A stretch of 64,000 bases of DNA, from assembly GCA_965225625.1 (NCBI GenBank), contig CBDDBH010000031.1, positions 304,175 to 368,174 on the forward strand, in the 5' to 3' direction. Below, piece after piece: positions 1-9,114 of this stretch. Position 1 is the stretch's first letter, and each line of letters starts with the position of its first letter. The translations under genes were made by a program, and so were the position numbers. This DNA comes from CBDDBH01 sp965225625. GTDB lineage: Bacteria > Pseudomonadota > Gammaproteobacteria > JADZEE01. Under the pieces are notes generated by a model. That model was not told the origin of the DNA. It worked only from the letters and a program-made list of their open reading frames with translations, and ran no database searches.

Positions 1-76
1 GGATTGTATCCGCAAGGTTGTATCTGATGATGAGAGTCTAGCACCGAGACTGTTCGACCATCTAGAATGCATCACG

Positions 77-1012
77 ATGAGCAGCACAGTCCCTCTGATT
101 GACTTCGGACCTTTTATTGACGGTAGCAATAAGTCGGGCGTCGCCAATGCCATCGAGGCTGCGTGCCGCGACATCGGATTTCTAGTTCTCACCGGCCATG
201 GGGTCGCCGCAGAGACGATTGCGCAAATGAGTGCAATCTCGCAACGTTTTTTTGCGCTCGATGACACGGAAAAAATGCGTTATCACCTGCGTACCGACGC
301 AAAGGGCTACATACCTTCCGGCGGTGAGACCCTGGAGCAGACCCTCGATAAAGAACAAAAAGCACCCAACCCCTACGAGGCCTTCGCCGTTGGGCCCCGC
401 AGCAATGTGGCTGACGTCGACCTCAGTGACAACGTATGGCCGGAGCATCCTGCAGACCTGCGCAGAATTTGGATAACTTACTACCAGGCCCTGGAAACCC
501 TGGCGACGCAATTGATGCGGGCGTTCGCGCTAGCACTGGGGCTCGACGAGCATCACTTCGACCAATTAATCGATCATCACGCGTCGTACCTGCGCGCAAC
601 CCATTATCCCGAACTCGCCACTCCACTACCCGCGGGCCAGGTACGTGCCGGCGAGCACTGCGATTATGGCAGTCTGACGATACTGTGGACGCAAGCGCCA
701 GGCTTGCAGATACAACAAGCCGGCCAATGGCACGACGTTCCGGTTTTGGCCGAGGGTCTGATCGTCAATCTTGGCAATTTGATGGCAACCTGGACCAATG
801 ATCGTTGGCGCTCCACTCTGCATCGGGTCGTACCCTACTTCAACGACGGTGTAGCGCGGCAAAAATCGTCACTGGTGTTTTTCCATATCCCGAATTGGGA
901 CGCGCAAATTAGCTGCCTCCCTAACTGCATGGAGCCGGGAAACCCCGCGAAGTACCCGCCCGTTACAACGGGCGACTTCGTCATGGATCTCATCGCAAAA
1001 CAGTACACGTGA
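77..1012 (+). CDS. 2-oxoglutarate/Fe(II)-dependent dioxygenase, isopenicillin N synthase-like
   Basis: A 311-residue protein of the isopenicillin N synthase / 2OG-Fe(II) oxygenase superfamily. The iron-binding facial triad is visible: H194-x-D196 in AGEHCDYGSL and H249 in STLHRVV. At the usual R-x-S co-substrate position the sequence reads QKSS (residues 262-265), so the arginine may be replaced by lysine and the true co-substrate is uncertain. Family members hydroxylate, desaturate or cyclise small molecules in the cytoplasm; the substrate here is unknown. The stop overlaps the GTG start of the next gene by four bases, so the two are surely co-transcribed. Length is normal for the family (about 310-340). 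Confidence 0.85.
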   Translation: MSSTVPLIDFGPFIDGSNKSGVANAIEAACRDIGFLVLTGHGVAAETIAQMSAISQRFFALDDTEKMRYHLRTDAKGYIPSGGETLEQTLDKEQKAPNPYEAFAVGPRSNVADVDLSDNVWPEHPADLRRIWITYYQALETLATQLMRAFALALGLDEHHFDQLIDHHASYLRATHYPELATPLPAGQVRAGEHCDYGSLTILWTQAPGLQIQQAGQWHDVPVLAEGLIVNLGNLMATWTNDRWRSTLHRVVPYFNDGVARQKSSLVFFHIPNWDAQISCLPNCMEPGNPAKYPPVTTGDFVMDLIAKQYT

Positions 1013-2001
1013 GCCAATCGAAACGGATTATTTTCCCGGCTCGCGGTGAGGTCACGCTTGAGTCCTTTGAACTACCCTCACTGACACACAGCGATGTACT
1101 GGTGCGCGTTCGCTACTCTCTGATGAGCATCGGCACGGAAACCACAATACTCGATCAAAAATATGCGCCCGATTCACACTTCGCGCGCATGTTTTCCTTC
1201 CCCCAGTTGCAAACCGGCGTGCAATCGGTGGGCGAAGTCCTCCGTAAGGGCAACGCGGTCGAAGAATTCTCGTCTGGCGATATCGTCTACCTGCGTAAGG
1301 GTCACGCATCCCACATCGTGCACAGCGCGGCCGAGTGCTCGCCCATCCCGCGCGAAGTTTCGCTAAAAGCCGCAAGCTGGTGCGGACTGGCGAAAACAGC
1401 GTTTCGCGCTGTATGGGCGGCCCGGTTGGGACAAGCGACTACGCTATTGGTTATCGGCGCGGGTCCGGTGGGTCAAATGGTCATTCGTTGGGCTCATTCA
1501 GACGCAACATCAGTTATCGCGATCGCCGACGTGTCAGCTGAGCGCTTAAAACATGCACGCCGTGGTGGCGCCACGCTCACCTTCCAAGGCCAGGTTGCAG
1601 ACTCCCTGGAGGCCATCGCCAAAATCAACGAGGGCCATGGCCCTGACGTCGTCATCGACAGCACCGGCAATCCGGCAGCATTCAGCGCGGCACTGGCTGC
1701 CGCTGCTCGTTACGGCACCGTGATATTACTCGGCGATACCGGCTACCCAGGCAAACAATGCCTGACGTCGGATGCCATGATGAAAGGTCTGACCATCATC
1801 GCGACGCACGACAGCCACGACCGCGACGACTGGACGCAGCGCCGCGTCGATCGCCTGTTTTTCGAGCGCGTGCTGGCCGGACAGTTTAAGTTGGACCAGC
1901 TCATCACGCACGAAATGCGCCCGGAGCAATGCACGCAGGCCTATAAACTGGCGAACGAACAGCGCGATTCAGTAATGGGAATTTTGTTCGACTGGGGCTG
2001 A
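1009..2001 (+). CDS. MDR-family (zinc-type alcohol dehydrogenase-like) oxidoreductase
   Basis: A 330-residue medium-chain dehydrogenase/reductase. The N-terminal GroES-like half is followed by a Rossmann half whose dinucleotide loop GAGPVG lies at residues 150-155. The structural-zinc cysteine cluster typical of classical alcohol dehydrogenases is not evident, so this resembles the short zinc-independent or single-zinc MDR subgroup. The start is GTG at 1009, overlapping the preceding dioxygenase stop (GTGA). Pairing with a dioxygenase suggests sequential oxidation of one substrate. That is inference from the overlap; the substrate is unknown. Confidence 0.82.
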   Translation: MSQSKRIIFPARGEVTLESFELPSLTHSDVLVRVRYSLMSIGTETTILDQKYAPDSHFARMFSFPQLQTGVQSVGEVLRKGNAVEEFSSGDIVYLRKGHASHIVHSAAECSPIPREVSLKAASWCGLAKTAFRAVWAARLGQATTLLVIGAGPVGQMVIRWAHSDATSVIAIADVSAERLKHARRGGATLTFQGQVADSLEAIAKINEGHGPDVVIDSTGNPAAFSAALAAAARYGTVILLGDTGYPGKQCLTSDAMMKGLTIIATHDSHDRDDWTQRRVDRLFFERVLAGQFKLDQLITHEMRPEQCTQAYKLANEQRDSVMGILFDWG

Positions 2002-2042
2002 GCGATTTCTAAAGAACGACGCGCGCGCCAAATCTTAAAAGA

Positions 2043-2058
2043 CTGAGGCTCCCCTCAG
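2043..2058. terminator. short hairpin between convergent genes
   Basis: CTGAGG-CTCC-CCTCAG forms a perfect 6-bp stem with a 4-base loop between the plus-strand MDR gene and the minus-strand phosphatase, overlapping the phosphatase stop codon. There is no clear U-run on either side, so a terminator role is only possible. Confidence 0.3.
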
Positions 2059-3330
2059 TTGAATTGGATGACGATGATGGTTTGATCGTCAACAATCTCG
2101 GCGTCCTTTATATGCGCTGACAGTGCTGCACGTATTTGCGCCAGCACGTCATAGGCATCGCCGGCCGGTTTCGCAACTGCCTGCATGAGACGCTTCAGTC
2201 CGAATTGCGCGCGATCGGGCGCACGCGCTTCCGTTACTCCATCGGTATAAAACACAATAATGTCGCCGATATCCAGGCGGGTTTCGCTCTGCGACCATTG
2301 GTAATCGCGTAGCACGCGTAGCGGGATCTCCTGATTCACCGGAAATTCGATACAGCCCTCACGTCCTGCCTGGCGCCAAATTGGCGGCGGATGCCCGGCG
2401 CAGGTGTGCCGCAGCAGACGATCGAACGGATTGAAAGTACAAAACATCGCGGTTAAGAAACTGGCGCGCGGCTTGCGCGTAAACATGTAGCGATTAACGT
2501 AGTTCGCTACCGTATGTGAACCAGGATTTTCCGCGATCTCTCGACTGCCGCTGAGGGTTCTCATAATCGCATCCAACATAGCCGCTTCTACCGCAGCGGC
2601 CGGTCCATGACCGGACACATCCGCGATGCCCAGGCTGAATTACATCCCCTTCTTGCGGCCGCCGCTCCTCGGGCGTTTGTCCGGTGAGTTTCGAAACATC
2701 GTAGTAGTCACCGCCCGCTAAGCGGAACGCCTGGGTAAACACGGCGAATTTAGCGCCCTTAATGTCTTCCAAGTGATCCGGCCGCAGCAGTTCCTGCAAT
2801 CTCGCAATCTCCTCCAACTCACCCTGGATCCAACCTTGGGCGCGGATTAGCTCAGCGCGTTCGGCTTTGCGAAATAAACTGGTCGCGAGCAAGTTCAACT
2901 GCAATTGTTGCGCCTCGGAAATCTCACTGTCGGCCGTCGCATCACCGAGCAGGAGAAAATCAAACTGAAAATAACCACCGAGTTCCCACGGCACACGCGC
3001 GATGCGTCCGGCATGCTCGAAAACGGCTGCAATGTCGGCTGCGCCCAAAAACCCGACAGTCTCCGCGGGCACCCAGGTATTAGGCTCAGGGATCTCTATC
3101 GAGCCTTCGTGCTCGGGCGTCGCCGTCAGGTCCAGCGGCATGGGAAGGTGCTCTTGACCGCCCGCATCGATGAGTGCGATCAGGACCAGGCGCTTATCAG
3201 CGCCATGCAAGGTTATCGCCAGACCTACCTTACCGAACAAATCAGTTACCGCACGATGAATTTGAGTGCCGAGCGTATTCGAACTGATCGGCCGATTCGC
3301 GTGTTCTGCAATTGTCTGCAGGGCGTTCAT
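2055..3330 (-). pseudogene. SpoIIE/RsbU-type PP2C serine phosphatase, frameshifted
   Basis: Two overlapping reading frames together encode one SpoIIE-family phosphatase. The upstream frame carries an N-terminal sensor-like region, a coiled linker with LQELLRPDHLEDIKG, and the metal motif GGDYYD. The downstream frame carries ADVSGHGPAAAVEAA and the remaining PP2C core. The frames join near 2634, where one extra base in GTAATTCAGC moves the reading frame between EGDV and FSLGIADVSGHG. The likely start is ATG at 3330, preceded by GGAG seven bases upstream; longer upstream reading has no family similarity. Such proteins regulate anti-sigma/anti-anti-sigma partners, but none is seen nearby. It is either a real lesion or a sequencing error. 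Confidence 0.75.
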
Positions 3331-3623
3331 GTTTGCTCCGATTTCACCCGGCCAGCATACCCGAGAGCAAGGTGCACAGTGAAGAACATCGGACCGCAGA
3401 GAGCTCGCGGGTAAAATAGAGTTTGTGCATAACGGGACTGCGCCGTTGTGCGGAACGGCAAATACGCGATGGGCGATCACAATCATCCAAACCTTTATTA
3501 TGGGCGCACCAGGAGAATGTGGAGTTGAGTGCGGCGGCGGCCGAAGCCGCGCAGCCTGCTGTTGACAAAAGATCCGTTTCGAGATCAAACGGTTACACTG
3601 ATACCAGACTGGAAGAAAAAACT

Positions 3624-4022
3624 ATGACAATCAAGAAAGAAACCGCGTCAATGGGTATGCCTTGGGAAGGCGAGATGTTTGGCATGATGCAGGGCGTGCG
3701 TGTGGGCGACACCATCCATCTGTCCGGCATGGTCAGTCATGACGATGACGGTAATATCCTCCATGCCGGCGATATGGCCGCACAGATGCGCCAGGCCTAC
3801 GCCAACGTCAAGCAAATCCTGGCAAAATTCGGCGCGACGATGGACAACATCGTCGATGAAACCATGTACGTTACAGACACCTCCATTGCGCTGCAGGTTG
3901 CCGGCCCGATCCGGCGTGAGGCGTTTGGCGGACAACCCGCATCGTGTAACACCCTGATAGGGATTTCGCATCTCGCGTTTCCCGAGCTCATGATCGAAGT
4001 TAAGTGCACGGCAAAATTGTGA
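3624..4022 (+). CDS. RidA/YjgF/YER057c/UK114 family protein
   Basis: A 132-residue protein with the compact RidA fold signature: VGDTIHLSGMVSHDDDGN near the N terminus, QMRQAYANVKQILAKFGATMDNIVDETMYV in the middle (shown here in part) and a terminal LMIEVKCTAKL. RidA proteins hydrolyse reactive enamines/imines, and relatives take part in catabolic pathways. The start ATG at 3624 is chosen because GGAAG lies nine bases upstream; the frame stays open further upstream without family similarity. It is followed after 33 bp by an MFS transporter and then a UbiD decarboxylase on the same strand, so it probably belongs to that catabolic operon. Confidence 0.85.
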   Translation: MTIKKETASMGMPWEGEMFGMMQGVRVGDTIHLSGMVSHDDDGNILHAGDMAAQMRQAYANVKQILAKFGATMDNIVDETMYVTDTSIALQVAGPIRREAFGGQPASCNTLIGISHLAFPELMIEVKCTAKL

Positions 4023-4055
4023 CTTTGCTGGCTACGAGGGTACGGTGAGATAAGA

Positions 4056-5315
4056 GTGGCCGAGGCGAAAAGAGGCGGTATTTTCTTTGGCTGGTGGATT
4101 GCGGGGGCATCGACACTCACGATGTCGACCAACGGCGGGCCGCTGATATTTGGTTCAATAGGTCTATTCATGCTGCCGTTGGGGGAAGAGTTCGGCTGGA
4201 GCCGGGTGCAGATCAGCGAAGCACTCATTCCCTTCACGATTGCCAGCATGCTCGCGTTGCCGGTAGCAGGAAGACTCGTAGACAGGCTGGGCGCGCGCCG
4301 GGTCTTGCTGCCTGCCCTGGTTACCGTGGGCTGCTGTCTCGTCGCCATCCCGATGTTAGTCAGTGAACTGTGGCACCTGGCAGCGATTTTCTTCATTGTC
4401 GGCAGCATCGGCATCGGTACCAGCACGATCACCTACATGCCTGTGCTATCCGCGTGGTTCGATAAGCACCGGGGACTCGCCATTGGAATCGCGGCCTCGG
4501 GCACCGGCCTGGGTTATATCTACATACCGGTGCTGGTGCAGTTCATGAGCAGCAACTTTGGCTGGCGCGGCGGCTATTACGCTTTGGGCGCTGTCGTGTT
4601 GCTCATGTCACTGCCCATTGCCTACCTGATGATCCGGGAAACTCCCGCTGAGATGGGGCTGATGCCCGATGGCGCGACCATGGGAGAAGCTCCAAAAGCG
4701 ACCTCCAGACAAGTCGGTTTGACCGTGCCCGAGGTGGTCAAGACACGCGAGTTCTGGCTGCTCGCTCTGATTTTCATCGTGCTGTCATTCGTGCTGCACG
4801 GTATGCTCGCCCACCTCGTACCGATGCTGCGTGACCGAGGTATGGAGCCGTTGACCGCGGCCTATGCAGCATCGATACTCGGCGTAGCGGTGTTTGGCGG
4901 ACGCCTGTTAACCGGATTTCTCGTCGACCGAATATTCGCACCGTATGTAGCCCTCGTGTTTTTCACGTTGTCCGCGCTCGGTATCGCGAGTTATGCGTTT
5001 GGCGCCACTGGCGCGCTGGCATTCGTGTCCGCCATGATGATTGGTCTGAGCCTGGGCGCCGAGATCGACCTGATGGCTTACCTCGCCAGCCGCTATTTCG
5101 GCTTACGTTCATTCGGTACCGTCTGCGGCCTGTTGTTTGCGGCGATACTTTGCGGTACTGCGTTCGGCCCGCGGGTTTTGGCAGCGGGCTATGAGAATAG
5201 TGGCTCCTATGTCGGTATTCTCAAGATTTGTGTTGGCATAAACTTACTGGCCTTGATCCCGACAGCACTGCTACGGGCCTATCCGAACTGGGAGGAAGTC
5301 GACGTTGAAACCTGA
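4056..5315 (+). CDS. MFS transporter
   Basis: A 419-residue integral membrane protein with about 12 hydrophobic segments. The MFS inter-helix signature is seen as AGRLVDRLGARRVL after helix 2, and a second-half equivalent as GRLLTGFLVDRIFAPY. The pattern fits the monocarboxylate / oxalate-formate antiporter-like MFS group. The start is GTG at 4056. The end overlaps the start of the UbiD-type gene by 11 bases, so the transporter most likely imports or exports the substrate or product of that decarboxylase and its neighbours. The actual solute cannot be read from sequence. Confidence 0.85.
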   Translation: MAEAKRGGIFFGWWIAGASTLTMSTNGGPLIFGSIGLFMLPLGEEFGWSRVQISEALIPFTIASMLALPVAGRLVDRLGARRVLLPALVTVGCCLVAIPMLVSELWHLAAIFFIVGSIGIGTSTITYMPVLSAWFDKHRGLAIGIAASGTGLGYIYIPVLVQFMSSNFGWRGGYYALGAVVLLMSLPIAYLMIRETPAEMGLMPDGATMGEAPKATSRQVGLTVPEVVKTREFWLLALIFIVLSFVLHGMLAHLVPMLRDRGMEPLTAAYAASILGVAVFGGRLLTGFLVDRIFAPYVALVFFTLSALGIASYAFGATGALAFVSAMMIGLSLGAEIDLMAYLASRYFGLRSFGTVCGLLFAAILCGTAFGPRVLAAGYENSGSYVGILKICVGINLLALIPTALLRAYPNWEEVDVET

Positions 5316-6690
5316 GACCGCACGGATCGGATTTTTCGATCTCCGCCAATTCCTCGATTCTCTCGAGAAATCGGGGCAATTGCTTCGCATCAGCGATGAA
5401 GTGGACGTAAAACACGAAATCGCAGCCTACATACGCAAGACGTCAGATACGAATGGACCAGCGCTGTTGTTCGAGAATGTGAAGGGACATTCCATGCAGG
5501 TCGTAGGCGGCGTTTTCGCAACGCGCGCGTTGATGTTGCACGCGTTGCAAATGTCCGAAGAAAATGTCATCCGCGATTTCACCGCCGCGTTGGACAGGTG
5601 TGAGCCAACTAAACTGGTCGAGAGCGGGCCATGTCAGGAGGTTGTACACCTCGGCGATGACGCGGATCTGACGACGCTGCCTAACCCAACCTATTGCGAG
5701 GACGACAGTGGGCCGTACATCAGCGCAGCCGTCGCAATTACCAAGGATCCGGAAGACGGCGGCAAAAATGCATCCATCTATCGGGCTGAAGTCCGGGGCA
5801 AACGGGCATTGGGTATTCTTGCCGAAGCGCCACACCATCTGGGTATCCATTATGAAAAAGCCGAAGCGCTCGGGCAGCCACTGGATGTAGCGCTGGCCAT
5901 CGGCGTGGAGCCCAGCGCACAGATAGCGACTCAGTGGGAAGCCGCGTACGGCGTGGATGAACTCAGTTTCGCCGCTGCCCTGCAAGGCCGACCGCTCGAA
6001 GTGGTGAAGTGCAAAACCGTTGATCTGGAAGTGCCCGCAACGGCGGAGATCGTCGTCGAAGGGCGCATGCACCCCAAGATACGGCAGCAAGAGGGGCCGT
6101 TCGGCGAATACACCGGCTACTACACCGCCACCTACCCCAAGCCGGTTATCGAAGTCACGGCAATCACGCACCGGCACAAGCCGATATACCAGGCCATGCT
6201 CACCGGCGTACCGACTACCGAAAACCACGTGCTCAAGATGATCCCCATGGAATCGTCTTGTTATGCCATGTTAAGCCGGCGCTTCCCCAGCGTTAAAGCC
6301 GTGCACTTCCACGGCGCCGGCGGCGTCGGGCTGATCCTGGCTGTCGCTATTCGGCAACGCGTTAAGTACGAAGCTCGTGCGTTGATTTCACAGCTGGTTG
6401 GTTCGCACGGCAGTAAAGTGATCGTCATTGTCGACGACGATATCGACATCTTCAATATGGAAGCGGTGATGTGGGCGGTGGCGACCCGCTCGCAACCGCA
6501 GCGCGATGCCATGGTGTTTCCAAACATGATGAGCTGGCAGCTGGATCCATCGGTCCCCGAGCGCGGCGTCACCAGCATGCTGGGTATCGACGCGACCCGA
6601 CCTTTTGGCGAACCCTTCGACAAGATGACTGAAGTACCGGGGGTCGATCAGGTACCGGATCTGCACGAGCTGTTGACACGCTCGCGTTAG
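5305..6690 (+). CDS. UbiD-family prenyl-FMN decarboxylase
   Basis: A 461-residue member of the UbiD (de)carboxylase family. The hallmark EGPFGEYTGYY at residues 263-273 carries catalytic Glu of the E-R-E network, and the region before it (RMHPKIRQQ) supplies Arg. UbiD enzymes use prenylated FMN, made by a UbiX partner, to decarboxylate aromatic or alpha,beta-unsaturated acids. No UbiX gene is in the window, so the cofactor must come from elsewhere. The start is TTG at 5305, within the end of the transporter gene, which implies translational coupling. Context with RidA, MFS, hydrolase and luciferase-like genes points to catabolism of an aromatic or unsaturated acid rather than ubiquinone synthesis. 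Confidence 0.88.
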   Translation: MKPETARIGFFDLRQFLDSLEKSGQLLRISDEVDVKHEIAAYIRKTSDTNGPALLFENVKGHSMQVVGGVFATRALMLHALQMSEENVIRDFTAALDRCEPTKLVESGPCQEVVHLGDDADLTTLPNPTYCEDDSGPYISAAVAITKDPEDGGKNASIYRAEVRGKRALGILAEAPHHLGIHYEKAEALGQPLDVALAIGVEPSAQIATQWEAAYGVDELSFAAALQGRPLEVVKCKTVDLEVPATAEIVVEGRMHPKIRQQEGPFGEYTGYYTATYPKPVIEVTAITHRHKPIYQAMLTGVPTTENHVLKMIPMESSCYAMLSRRFPSVKAVHFHGAGGVGLILAVAIRQRVKYEARALISQLVGSHGSKVIVIVDDDIDIFNMEAVMWAVATRSQPQRDAMVFPNMMSWQLDPSVPERGVTSMLGIDATRPFGEPFDKMTEVPGVDQVPDLHELLTRSR

Positions 6691-6701
6691 TCTCTCGGAA
6701 T

Positions 6702-6731
6702 TGCAGTCGCGGCGGCAATGCCGCGATTGCA
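6702..6731. terminator. long hairpin between convergent genes, probable bidirectional terminator
   Basis: TGCAGTCGCGGC and GCCGCGATTGCA pair with 11 of 12 matches around a 6-base loop. The hairpin sits in the 48-bp gap between the UbiD-type gene and the oppositely oriented hydrolase gene, where a two-way terminator is expected. No strong U-tract follows. Confidence 0.5.
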
Positions 6732-6738
6732 GTCAGTA

Positions 6739-7539
6739 TTACGCGAGGAACGCCTCGACGCGCTCGCTAAGCACCTCGAATTGCTCCAACGGCGGGACGT
6801 GTCCGCATTCCGGGATCATGAATATCTCCGAGTTGCTAATCGCTTTGCCGAATTCCTGCGCGTACACGGGCGGAATCAAGCCATCGTTTTCACCCCAGAC
6901 CACGAGGGTCGGTGCTGTAATGCGGTGGATCCGCTTTTTCAGCCCCTTGTCCGGGATCGGCCAAACGATTTTGGCGGTACAGCCGATCGTCCACACGTAC
7001 TGGAATTGAATCAGCGCGGCGGCATCTTCGTCCTCAGGCATGGTCAGCGCACGTTGCACCCGCTCCTCGTCGAGACGATGAAACAGAACTTTCGGCAATT
7101 CATCCGGCGCCACCGCTACCCAATTAGCCACCGTGTAGGAAGCGTCCTCACGCCACAAACCAATAGGGGCGATCAATACCAGTTGGTCGATACTGCGTCG
7201 CCGGTGGGCTGCCAGTTCCGCGGCCAACATGCCACCGAAGGAATGACCCATGAGGCGAACGTTATCAAGGCCCAGTGCATCGAACAGATCGTCGTAGGCA
7301 AGCACCGCGTCCCAGGTATTGTCGATAAATTGGATGGCTTCTGGATCATCGGGGGTGGTTCCCGGGAACGCCGGCGCGTAAACCGTATAGTGATCGGCGA
7401 GGCGATCCAGAAAATCATCCCATTGCAAGCCTCCTGCAGCATGTAAAAACATCAACGGCTCGCCGCTGCCGGCAATGTGAACCGTGATATTCAGCAAGCC
7501 GCCCAGAACCGGTACTGTCTGCGTGCGAACTTCCTTCAT
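6739..7539 (-). CDS. alpha/beta-fold hydrolase
   Basis: A 266-residue alpha/beta hydrolase. The nucleophile elbow GHSFGG puts Ser at residue 100. An acid candidate is in VVWGENDGLIPP, and the histidine is in PECGHVPPLEQFE near the C terminus; the order Ser-Asp-His and the spacing fit the family. Many such proteins are C-C bond or ester hydrolases in aromatic degradation. It lies directly downstream of the luciferase-like monooxygenase on the same strand, 30 bp apart, so the two probably act in one pathway. Confidence 0.85.
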   Translation of the reverse strand: MKEVRTQTVPVLGGLLNITVHIAGSGEPLMFLHAAGGLQWDDFLDRLADHYTVYAPAFPGTTPDDPEAIQFIDNTWDAVLAYDDLFDALGLDNVRLMGHSFGGMLAAELAAHRRRSIDQLVLIAPIGLWREDASYTVANWVAVAPDELPKVLFHRLDEERVQRALTMPEDEDAAALIQFQYVWTIGCTAKIVWPIPDKGLKKRIHRITAPTLVVWGENDGLIPPVYAQEFGKAISNSEIFMIPECGHVPPLEQFEVLSERVEAFLA

Positions 7540-7569
7540 TAACTTGCCCTCATCCTTCGTTATAGGTGA

Positions 7570-8799
7570 TCAGGCCGCGTGTTTCTCAACTCGCTTGGCA
7601 TTCTGCGGCCACCAATGGTTTTCCCAGCCCTCGTCGTCCCAGACACCCTGCAGTGCCGGCAATACGCCCTTGGCGAAGCGATCGATGTTTTCGATGGCCA
7701 ATTCATGCGACATCGATCCGAAGTGCAGCAGCACCATCAAATTACCAACACGTAAGCGCTTGACGATGTCCAGCAACTGCTCCTTAACCGTTTCGACGCT
7801 GCCGCTGACGAGATATTCTTTGTCCTTGAAGTCCTTGTAGCTGCTCGATTTCAAAGACGCGAACGGCGGCAACGGTTTTTTAGTGATCAGATATTTCAAA
7901 CTACTGTGTGTCATGTGACCGGGCGGCAAGAAAAGGGCCTCGGGAACATGCAGCAGCTTGTGGTAAAAGTATTCTATATGCTTGGCATAAAGTTCATCGG
8001 CTGCGGCGTCGGTTTCGCCAACCCCGACGGGGATTAGATAACCAAGACGATACGGATTGTTGTCTTTGCCCATCTCTTGCGCCCGATTCCAGTAGCCACC
8101 AACGCTAGCACTCGCACCTTTCGCGCCGAAATAGGTGAGATAGCAATAACAGTAGTCGTGCTCCAGCACGAAATCCCAAGTGCTTGGGCTTGCGTTACCC
8201 GGGACCCAGATCGGCGGGTGCGGCTTTTGCACCGGCCGCGGCCAAGTGCTCACCATGGGTAACTGGTAGTATTTACCGTTCCACGTGAAGACGTCGTCCG
8301 CCGTCCACGCCTTGGTTATCAAATCATGTGCTTCGCGATAGCGCCCGCGCTGTTCCATCGGTGCAAAGCCATAGCTGTAAGCAAAATCACCCCCTAGACC
8401 GACGGGAAACCCAGCGACCATGCGACCGCCACTGATGCAATCAAGCATCGCATATTCTTCGGCAACGCGAATTGGGGGATTCAGGAAGACTGCGGTCTCC
8501 CCCATTTGCACGATTGCGGTCCCGGTATCGCGCGTAAGTCGGGCCAATACCGAACCCATCATGTTGGGATTGACCATAAAGCCGTAGGCGTTCTGGTGGT
8601 GCTCGTTGGTACATACACCGTCGAAGCCGGCTTCCGCCGCGTATTGCAGCTCATCAAGGGTCCAGTTGTAGTACTGAGAGGCCTTATTCGCATCGGCGAC
8701 TTCGTTAAAGGGCAACGAAAACCAGGCTGAACGATACTGCTTCTCGAAATCATCGGGAAGATCTCGATAGGGCATAAGATGAAACATTGATACCTTCAT
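7570..8799 (-). CDS. LLM-class flavin-dependent monooxygenase
   Basis: A 409-residue luciferase-like (bacterial luciferase / F420 or FMN) oxidoreductase. The N-terminal MKVSMFHLMPYRDLP barrel start, ANKASQYYNWTLDELQYAAEAGFDG, and GGRMVAGFPVGLGGDFAYSY segments are typical; each is quoted in part only. Family members oxygenate small organic molecules with reduced flavin supplied by a partner reductase, which is not evident nearby. It is the first gene of a two-gene minus-strand unit with the hydrolase. About 160 bp upstream of its start begins a repeat region ahead of the insertion sequence, and I see no other gene in that gap. Confidence 0.87.
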   Translation of the reverse strand: MKVSMFHLMPYRDLPDDFEKQYRSAWFSLPFNEVADANKASQYYNWTLDELQYAAEAGFDGVCTNEHHQNAYGFMVNPNMMGSVLARLTRDTGTAIVQMGETAVFLNPPIRVAEEYAMLDCISGGRMVAGFPVGLGGDFAYSYGFAPMEQRGRYREAHDLITKAWTADDVFTWNGKYYQLPMVSTWPRPVQKPHPPIWVPGNASPSTWDFVLEHDYCYCYLTYFGAKGASASVGGYWNRAQEMGKDNNPYRLGYLIPVGVGETDAAADELYAKHIEYFYHKLLHVPEALFLPPGHMTHSSLKYLITKKPLPPFASLKSSSYKDFKDKEYLVSGSVETVKEQLLDIVKRLRVGNLMVLLHFGSMSHELAIENIDRFAKGVLPALQGVWDDEGWENHWWPQNAKRVEKHAA

Positions 8800-8956
8800 A
8801 GTCGCCGTCCTCTCACAGAGTCACTCCAAGAAATGCCGTGCGTGAACGCGCAATTCTGAACGTATTTACCGGTACTGCCAACCCATGGTGAGCTTCAGCC
8901 GTTGACACCTTGCGTTGGCAATTTGATGCGAGACGCGGTGGCGATGGGTGTCAGTC

Positions 8957-9097
8957 GCTCGTCGGCTCTGGCTCCTGCTTCGCTCTGGTCTGTGGCTTCC
9001 TGCTTCGCTTTACCTCGCCCATCCCTGGACTCGTACCTCTACGTCCCTGTAGTCGTGCGTTGTCTGCATTTCCGCCATTCCTGGCGGTCGAGTGAGG
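8957..9097. repeat. left copy of an imperfect direct repeat flanking the IS1182-type element
   Basis: This 141-bp stretch shares the order and most bases of the stretch at 10872-10965, in the same orientation: GGCTCCTGCTTCGCTCT-like, CCTGTAGTCGTGCG-like, and a hairpin CCGCCA-TTCC-TGGCGG at 9072-9087. The left copy holds an extra block of about 50 bp including a second CCTGCTTCGCT unit. It is non-coding as far as I can tell. Perhaps an extragenic palindromic repeat family of the host. Confidence 0.6.
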
Positions 9098-9114
9098 ATC
9101 TTAATCGGCAGGTC

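Noticed and set aside
5443..6228. 261-codon minus-strand open frame in the UbiD-type gene
   Set aside because: Shadow of the UbiD-type reading; no recognisable domain.
6718..7446. 242-codon plus-strand open frame
   Set aside because: It is the antisense shadow of the alpha/beta hydrolase gene and shows no family pattern of its own.
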